Below, one piece after another: positions 8,172-13,211 of a stretch of DNA of 13,211 nt. Source of the stretch: an uncultured Clostridia bacterium (GTDB taxonomy: Bacteria > Bacillota > Clostridia > UBA1381); the NCBI GenBank assembly GCA_910585795.1, contig CAJUFV010000058.1, forward strand, positions 1 through 13,211. The letters are read 5' to 3'. Position numbers and translations under genes: made by a program. Under the pieces are notes generated by a model that was not told where the DNA came from, did not search any database, and worked only from the letters and a program-made list of their open reading frames with translations. The stretch's first letter is position 1. Each line of letters begins with the position of its first letter.

Positions 8172-8200
8172 TTGACAAATTAATCCTATTGATGTAAAAT
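8172..8200 (+). promoter_or_regulatory. Strong sigma-A type promoter for the aldolase-lemA-TPM unit
   Basis: A consensus TTGACA at 8172-8177 and TAAAAT at 8195-8200 are spaced by exactly 17 bases. The leader is about 55 bases and ends in the AGGGAGG site (8248-8254) ahead of the ATG at 8262. This is the best promoter match in the window. Confidence 0.7.
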
Positions 8201-8261
8201 GTAATTGTGTAAATTGTATAAATATTGGTTATATATAATAATAAACTAGGGAGGATTTATA

Positions 8262-9554
8262 ATGAATCTAGACATGCTTCATCCGGCTGACCAGCTTGTT
8301 ATGTTTATGGAAAGAATTTATGGTTATGGAATGACTACAACATCAGGCGGGAATTTATCCATTCTGGATGATAACGGTGATATATGGATAACACCCGGTT
8401 CAATTGATAAAGGCAGTCTTACCAGAAACGATATAGTAAGAATAAAGTCTGACGGAACTATTATAGGTAATCATAAGCCGTCAAGTGAGTACCCATTCCA
8501 TCAGCATATTTATAAGACACGTCCTGATATAAAGGCTGTGCTTCATGCGCATCCGCCGGCTCTTGTCGCTTTCTCCATCGTGAGAAAGCTTCCGGATACG
8601 AGTCTTATTCCGAATGTGAAATTTTCCTGCGGAGAAATTGGTATGGCAAAATACGGACTGCCGGGCAGCGCTGACCTTGGAGCCAAAATAAGTGTGGAAT
8701 TTGAAAAAGGCTTTAACACTGTTATTCTTGAAAATCATGGCGTTGTTATTGGCGCAAAATCAATGTTTGACGCGTTTAAATCGTTTGAAACTCTTGATTT
8801 CAGCGCGAGACTGGAAATTGACGCGAATAATATCGGAACTCCTTCTCCACTTATATCTGAGCAGATTGAATGGTATAAGTCAAGACAGAATGTGTTAATG
8901 GATGAATTTGTCGCAAATAATATAAGCAGTGAAGAAAAAGCTATGAGACGGGAAATGTGTAAGCTGATAAAACGAGCATATAATCAGCAGCTTTTCACAA
9001 GCACGCAGGGAACCTTTTCTCAGAGAATTAGTGATGACAGCTTTATTATAACGCCTACCGGCTCTGACAGAAAATATTTGGAGCCTGAGGATATTGTAAA
9101 AATAAGCGGTGAACTTAAAGAACTAGGGAAAATACCTTCCAAGAGCGTGGAGCTTCATAAAGAGATTTATAGACAGCATCCGCATGTGAATTCAATTATT
9201 ATTGCTCATCCGCCGTGTATAATGGCATTTGCTGTGACAGACGAGCCGCTTGATTCAAGAACAATTCCTGAAAGTTATATTCTTATGCGAACTATCCCAA
9301 AGCTGGAATTTGGAGCTAATTATATGCATCCTAAGGAAACTGCGGCGGTCTTTAAAGAAAATACCCCTATAGCCATAATTAAGAATGACTGTGTAATAGT
9401 TACAGGAAGCGGCTTGCTTAATGCGTTTGACCGTCTGGAGGTTGCGGAATACAGCGCTAAAGCTATAATAGCCGCAAAAGACCTAGGCAATGTTGTTGCC
9501 ATTAATGATAAGGAAATAGATGAGATTGAAGAAGCTTTCAATTTGGTAAAATAA
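8262..9554 (+). CDS. Tandem class II aldolase/adducin-family protein with a degenerate second domain
   Basis: The 430 residues hold two class II aldolase/adducin domains, whereas most family members have one of about 210-230. Domain 1 (about 5-190) looks active: SGGNLS (28-33), TPGS (44-47) and SSE (74-76) match substrate or phosphate loops, Glu76 fits the catalytic acid, and His95, His97 (HAHPP) and His159 (ENHGVV) fit the zinc ligands. Domain 2 (about 222-415) keeps the outline, with TQGTFS, TPTGSD and Glu297. Its zinc positions read Ile314, His316 and Asp376, so it probably does not bind zinc in the usual way. Related enzymes cleave sugar phosphates such as fuculose-1-phosphate or epimerise ribulose-5-phosphate; the substrate here is unknown. 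It is soluble, with no signal peptide. lemA begins 16 bases downstream, suggesting cotranscription. Confidence 0.87.
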   Translation: MNLDMLHPADQLVMFMERIYGYGMTTTSGGNLSILDDNGDIWITPGSIDKGSLTRNDIVRIKSDGTIIGNHKPSSEYPFHQHIYKTRPDIKAVLHAHPPALVAFSIVRKLPDTSLIPNVKFSCGEIGMAKYGLPGSADLGAKISVEFEKGFNTVILENHGVVIGAKSMFDAFKSFETLDFSARLEIDANNIGTPSPLISEQIEWYKSRQNVLMDEFVANNISSEEKAMRREMCKLIKRAYNQQLFTSTQGTFSQRISDDSFIITPTGSDRKYLEPEDIVKISGELKELGKIPSKSVELHKEIYRQHPHVNSIIIAHPPCIMAFAVTDEPLDSRTIPESYILMRTIPKLEFGANYMHPKETAAVFKENTPIAIIKNDCVIVTGSGLLNAFDRLEVAEYSAKAIIAAKDLGNVVAINDKEIDEIEEAFNLVK

Positions 9555-9570
9555 CTGATGGAGGAAAAAA

Positions 9571-10137
9571 ATGAAAAAGAAGAGTTTAATCATAATTATA
9601 ATAATAGCAGCTATTCTATTATTTGTGGGATTATTTATAGGAGGATATAATGGGCTTATCCGTATGGAAGCTGAGACAGATACCGCTTTTGCCAATGTAC
9701 AGGTGCAGCTTCAGAGACGTTCTGACTTAATACCTAATCTTGTTAATACCGTGAAAGGGTATGCCTCTCATGAGACGGAGGTATATACAGCAGTATCAGA
9801 TGCGCGAGCAAAGCTGGCGGGGGCGACTACGGTAGATGAAGTAAATGCGGCTGACGGTGAATTGTCATCGGCGCTTAGCAGACTTCTTGCCATTTCGGAA
9901 AGTTATCCTGAATTAAAGGCTAATGAGAATTTTTTGTCTTTGCAGGATGAACTCGCCGGAACGGAAAACCGTATAGGTGTCGCAAGGAAAGATTATAATG
10001 AAGTGGTTCAGTCGTATAATGTGAAAATACGTTCTTTCCCTACAAATATTTTTGCAGGTATGCTTGGATTTGAGAAGAAGGAGCTTTTTGTCGCTGATGA
10101 ACGCGCGCAGAGCGTTCCTTCTGTAGATTTTGAATAA
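9571..10137 (+). CDS. lemA: LemA family membrane protein
   Basis: This 188-residue protein has one N-terminal transmembrane helix (about 5-25, an Ile/Leu-rich run after MKKK) and an alpha-helical bundle that in this family projects from the membrane. Family motifs are clear: RRSDLIPNLVNTVKGYASHE (49-68), the YPELKANENFLSLQDEL stretch (112-128), NRIGVARKDYNEVVQSYN (133-150) and FPTNIFAGMLGF (156-167). The biochemical role of LemA proteins is not settled. They are often encoded beside TPM-domain (YgcG-like) proteins, as here, where the next gene begins one base after this stop. GGAGG lies six bases before the ATG. Its place 16 bases after the aldolase gene indicates an operon, though a functional link to sugar metabolism is not evident. 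Confidence 0.95.
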   Translation: MKKKSLIIIIIIAAILLFVGLFIGGYNGLIRMEAETDTAFANVQVQLQRRSDLIPNLVNTVKGYASHETEVYTAVSDARAKLAGATTVDEVNAADGELSSALSRLLAISESYPELKANENFLSLQDELAGTENRIGVARKDYNEVVQSYNVKIRSFPTNIFAGMLGFEKKELFVADERAQSVPSVDFE

Positions 10138-10138
10138 T

Positions 10139-10900
10139 ATGAAAAGACGATTTAAGTATTTACTGCTGTTTGCGATAATTATAGCGTCAGTTAATATATG
10201 CGTTTTAGCAAAGATGAATATACCGTCTCCCACTGATAGATTTTTTATAAATGATTACGCGAATGTTATAGATAATGAAACAGAAAATTATATTTATAGC
10301 AGAGGCAGGGAATATAATGCAAACGGCGGGCCTCAGGTGACGGTTCTTACTATTGACTCAATTGACGGAGCGGCAGTTGAGGAGTTTTCTATTGAAACTG
10401 CGCGAAAATGGGGAATAGGTGATAAGGATGCGGATAACGGAGTGCTTATACTGCTTGTTATAGACAGCCGTGATATACGCATTGAAGTTGGATACGGACT
10501 TGAAGGGGTGCTTAACGACGGCAAATGCGGGCGCTTTATAAGGAATGCATCTGATATGCTGTCATCGGGAGATTACAGCGGAGGTATACGGCAGATTTAT
10601 GATGACATAATCGGAGAGCTGGAAAATCCTTCATCGGAAGAAGATAATGATGACCCTGTCGCGGAGTTGGGGGTGTCATTAATTGTTGCCGCGCTTATAA
10701 TCGTCATGTGGATAATCGCAAGCCGGCGTAACGGCCGCGGAGGCGGCGGATATTACAGGCGCAGAGGTTATTATGGCGGTGGTTTCGGAGGCTTCGGAGG
10801 AAGCGGCGGCGGTACTTTTGGAGGCTTCGGAGGAAGCGGCGGTGGATTTTCCGGTGGCGGCGGAGGCTTCGGAGGCGGCGGAGCAAGCGGAAAATTTTGA
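10139..10900 (+). CDS. TPM-domain (YgcG-like) membrane protein with glycine-rich tail
   Basis: From the ATG at 10139, one base after the lemA stop, the product has 253 residues. A signal peptide covers about 1-24. The TPM domain (about 34-160) shows FINDYANVID, QVTVLTIDS, RKWGIGDKDADNGVLILL and RIEVGYGLEGVLND, the family's conserved stretches. A transmembrane helix at about 178-195 precedes a Gly/Phe/Ser-rich tail (198-253) ending in GASGKF. TPM domains have been linked to thylakoid photosystem repair phosphatase activity in plants; in bacteria the role is unclear, and pairing with LemA is recurrent. No good ribosome site is visible, so translation is probably coupled to lemA. A TTG at 10130 overlapping lemA could instead add three residues. 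Confidence 0.9.
   Translation: MKRRFKYLLLFAIIIASVNICVLAKMNIPSPTDRFFINDYANVIDNETENYIYSRGREYNANGGPQVTVLTIDSIDGAAVEEFSIETARKWGIGDKDADNGVLILLVIDSRDIRIEVGYGLEGVLNDGKCGRFIRNASDMLSSGDYSGGIRQIYDDIIGELENPSSEEDNDDPVAELGVSLIVAALIIVMWIIASRRNGRGGGGYYRRRGYYGGGFGGFGGSGGGTFGGFGGSGGGFSGGGGGFGGGGASGKF
10787..10852 (+). repeat. Two 33-base tandem units encoding the glycine-rich tail
   Basis: GGAGGCTTCGGAGGAAGCGG and the next three bases occur identically at 10787-10809 and 10820-10842, a period of 33 bases or 11 residues. A shorter copy of the first 14 bases recurs at 10862-10875. The in-frame period means slippage would change tail length without breaking the gene. Confidence 0.85.
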
Positions 10901-10932
10901 TAAAAACGGGCTGAATACAGCCCGTTTTTATC
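10899..10932 (+). terminator. Rho-independent terminator starting inside the TPM stop codon
   Basis: GATAAAAACGGGCTG and its exact complement CAGCCCGTTTTTATC form a 15-bp stem with an AATA loop. The left arm uses the last two bases of the TGA stop. A- and T-tracts on either side of the GC core would let it work on both strands. It closes the aldolase-lemA-TPM unit. Confidence 0.9.
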
Positions 10933-11042
10933 AGGACAGAAAGAAAATAAAAATTTTTTGGATTTTTTGCAACCTTTTACCGTTCTGAAAAGTATTATAT
11001 GTGAAAGGTTAAAATACCACACACAAAAAGGAGGAAAAGAAT

Positions 11043-13043
11043 ATGAAAAAATTAGTGTCTATTATGTCAGCGTTGACAGTGACTGTCTCAATGCTGACAC
11101 CGGCAGTGTTTGCTGAAAATACAAACAATAATATGAAGACAGTACTGGAAAGTGTAAAGAACAGAATTGTTATTTCAGAGGATTGTACGGAATTTGCCAG
11201 CGGTACACAAACAAAGGCTGATATGACGCTCTATGATTTTGAATGGAGAACAAAAAACAGTGATACATACAAGTATGTAGAGGTAGAGTGCTATGACAAC
11301 GGAATAATAAGCTCATACCGCAGTACGCATGAAGAACCATATAAGGAGTCGCCGAGTATACCGTTTGTGTCAAAGGAGGACGCAAAAAAATACGCTGAGG
11401 ATTTTTTGAAAAAATTAAATCCGGATTTTCCTTATGAATTAAAGGTTGAGGATGGCTCTGATAGAAGTCTTCATAGCGGAAGCTATAGCTTTTCTGTGCA
11501 GACATATGTAAATGGTATTCGATTTGATAACGAAGGCTATATAAGAGTAAATGGCGATACGGGAGAGATTAGCAGTTGCTCAATAGGATATATACCAGCT
11601 GAATTTCCGGCAATTGACAATGCGATAAGCCTTGAGGAAGCGCAGAATGCCTACAGCGAAAAACTTGGTCTGGAAATGATTTATAGAACCTATACAGATG
11701 ATGATGGTAAAGATATTGCGTATCCTGTATATGTTCAGAAATATAATTATAATAAATATATCAATGCTCTTACAGGTGATGTGGCTGACCTGAGTGAAAA
11801 AGAAAACAGAAAGTATATGACGGCGGCGGGCGCGCTTAAATCAGGGGCGGAGGAAGCGGCTAGAGACAATGGATTGTCGGTACAGGAAATACAGGAGCTG
11901 GAAAATGTAAAAGGTCTTATTTCTAAAGATGATATTGAAAAACAGATTCTTAATAATGAAATACTGAATATTCCTAAGACAGTGCTGACAGACAGTATTA
12001 ATCTTTCAAAAGCATATAATAAAGATGAATACACATATGTGATAAGCATGCGTGACAATGAGAATAACGTTTCTATTTCTGTTTATGTGGACGCAAAAAC
12101 GGGCAGTATTCTGAGCTATAGCAGATATATGACAAAAGACAAAGACAAGCTGGTATTTAAAAATGATGAAATTTTAAAGACATTTGCGGGCAGCAAGGCA
12201 GACGAATATAAGTATAATGAGGAAAGCGGCAATTACGAAAGATATGTAAACGGAATGCGTGTTGAGGGTGATACGGCGGAAGTTGAATATAACGGTGATA
12301 TTCTTACAAGATACAGAATAACATACACTGATACAGAAATTCCGTCAGCAGCTAATGCTATGAGCGTAAGCGAAGCAGAAAAGCTTATGTTTGATAAGGA
12401 CGGATATGAGATGGTATATACCGTCAAATATCTTGATAAAGGAATAGATATACTCCCTGTTTATGTACATAATACCGTAAATATAAATCCGTTTACAGGT
12501 AAATATGTAGATTACGAAAATGAAGAAATAACCGGTGGCGGGAATAATATTGAGTATTCAGATGTAGAAGGGCATTATGCGGAAAAGTATATTAATGAGC
12601 TTGCGTATTATGGCGTTGGATTCGAGGATGGAGAATTTAAACCTGATGAAAAGATAACGCAGAAGGATTATCTTGCATTGCTGACATCTGTTTATGATAG
12701 CGGAGTGATAGTGCTGAGAAATGATAAGGAACAGTCTGATTATATATACAGAAGCTCAATAAAAAGAAATATTGTTTCAGAAAATGAGCGAGATGATGCG
12801 TCTATTATAACGCGTGATAAAGCCGCGGTATATATGATAAGAGCTATTGGCGCGGAAGAATATGCGAAGTATAATGATATATATGTTTCGCCGTTTAAGG
12901 ATGTGACGGATAATAAAGGCTATTCGGCATTGCTGTCAGCTATGGGAGTTATAAGTGGTGATGAAAATGGAAATTTTAATCCGAATCGTGAAATTACAAG
13001 AGCTGAGAGCGCCGTCATGATATATAATTATTTGACAAGATAA
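11043..13043 (+). CDS. Secreted YcdB/YcdC-repeat protein with SLH cell-wall anchor
   Basis: This 666-residue exported protein has a signal peptide (1-24, cleavage near VFA-EN). Two YcdB/YcdC-like (PepSY-related) regions follow, about 34-252 and 280-490. Each has VYVD.KTG or IRVNGDTGEISS-type strands, a VNGIR or VNGMR motif, and an A.SL/MSVSEAE helix start. Three SLH repeats end the protein: YSDVEGHYAEKYINELAYYG (505-524) onward, a divergent one around 568-605 with ITRDKAAVYM, and PFKDVTDNKGYSALLSAMGV (617-636) with ITRAES at 651-656. SLH trimers usually bind pyruvylated secondary wall polymer, so the protein should sit on the cell surface. The function of YcdB/YcdC domains is not established; PepSY-like domains often inhibit or chaperone proteases. 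AAGGAGG at 11028-11034 precedes the ATG by eight bases. No convincing promoter is visible in the 110 bases after the upstream terminator; TATTAT at 10993-10998 is the best -10, with no well-spaced -35. Confidence 0.88.
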   Translation: MKKLVSIMSALTVTVSMLTPAVFAENTNNNMKTVLESVKNRIVISEDCTEFASGTQTKADMTLYDFEWRTKNSDTYKYVEVECYDNGIISSYRSTHEEPYKESPSIPFVSKEDAKKYAEDFLKKLNPDFPYELKVEDGSDRSLHSGSYSFSVQTYVNGIRFDNEGYIRVNGDTGEISSCSIGYIPAEFPAIDNAISLEEAQNAYSEKLGLEMIYRTYTDDDGKDIAYPVYVQKYNYNKYINALTGDVADLSEKENRKYMTAAGALKSGAEEAARDNGLSVQEIQELENVKGLISKDDIEKQILNNEILNIPKTVLTDSINLSKAYNKDEYTYVISMRDNENNVSISVYVDAKTGSILSYSRYMTKDKDKLVFKNDEILKTFAGSKADEYKYNEESGNYERYVNGMRVEGDTAEVEYNGDILTRYRITYTDTEIPSAANAMSVSEAEKLMFDKDGYEMVYTVKYLDKGIDILPVYVHNTVNINPFTGKYVDYENEEITGGGNNIEYSDVEGHYAEKYINELAYYGVGFEDGEFKPDEKITQKDYLALLTSVYDSGVIVLRNDKEQSDYIYRSSIKRNIVSENERDDASIITRDKAAVYMIRAIGAEEYAKYNDIYVSPFKDVTDNKGYSALLSAMGVISGDENGNFNPNREITRAESAVMIYNYLTR

Positions 13044-13044
13044 T

Positions 13045-13081
13045 AAAAACTCTGTCAGGGAAATATCCTGGCAGAGTTTTT
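13045..13081 (+). terminator. Rho-independent terminator of the YcdB/SLH gene
   Basis: AAAAACTCTGTCAGG pairs with CCTGGCAGAGTTTTT over 15 positions with one G-U pair, around a GAAATAT loop, one base after the stop codon. The trailing T-run supports termination on the + strand. Confidence 0.9.
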
Positions 13082-13172
13082 ATATATAGAGAAAATTATG
13101 TGACAGCTGAGTGGCTTTGTAAAAGCTGGTTAATAAAAAAACTGTTGTATGAGTATAAAAAAATATATGTTT

Positions 13173-13204
13173 GTCAAGACCATCCGTATACGGATGGTCT
13201 TGAC
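13173..13204. repeat. Perfect 32-base palindrome at the right edge
   Basis: GTCAAGACCATCCGTA is followed at once by its exact reverse complement. The centre is GTATAC with no spacer. Neither side carries an immediate T-tract, so it is not a standard terminator. TTGACT at 13200-13205 at its right end could be a -35 box of a gene beyond the window. It might be an operator, an RNA hairpin or a short dispersed repeat. Confidence 0.8.
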
Positions 13205-13211
13205 TTTAAAA

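Noticed and set aside
10967..10998. TTGCAA and TATTAT as a promoter for the YcdB/SLH gene
   Set aside because: The spacing is 20 bases and no better -35 fits, so it is not listed as a feature.
10771..11022. Minus-strand proline-rich reading frame
   Set aside because: It is the antisense shadow of the glycine-rich TPM tail, running into the terminator, with no ribosome site.

Overview
The window looks like a chromosomal segment of an anaerobic, AT-rich Gram-positive bacterium of the Clostridia, probably a plant-polysaccharide-degrading gut or rumen species. The signs are strong AGGAGG-type ribosome sites, TTGACA/TATAAT-like promoters, a murA-ftsQ-ftsZ cluster, an S-layer-homology (SLH) protein with YcdB/YcdC repeats, and a secreted multidomain glycosidase with Big2 and discoidin-like modules. 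A pectin or arabinogalactan specialist of the Monoglobus/Oscillospirales type would fit, but that is inference. All eight genes lie on the + strand. No RNA genes, CRISPR array or mobile element was seen, and no gap exceeds 300 bases.

Bases 1-4405 hold a carbohydrate pair: a large secreted GH30-family glycosidase resembling endo-beta-1,6-galactanases, then a signal-less GH43-family glycosidase closed by a strong terminator. Together they suggest outside cleavage of a plant side-chain glycan followed by trimming in the cytoplasm.

Bases 4440-8151 hold a reduced division and cell-wall cluster. murA and ftsQ are closely spaced behind one promoter. ftsZ follows with its own promoter and terminator. 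ftsA, murG and ftsW are not between them.

Bases 8172-10932 form a second transcription unit with a good promoter: a tandem class II aldolase protein whose second domain has lost most of its zinc ligands, then a LemA protein, then a TPM-domain protein with a glycine-rich tail. It ends in a perfect 15-bp terminator stem that begins inside the last stop codon.

Bases 10933-13211 hold a secreted YcdB/YcdC-SLH protein with its own terminator. A perfect 32-bp palindrome follows at the right edge.

The most unusual items are the half-degenerate tandem aldolase linked to LemA/TPM, the uncharacterised C-terminal modules of the GH30 enzyme, and the edge palindrome. No clearly new multi-gene system could be demonstrated from sequence alone.
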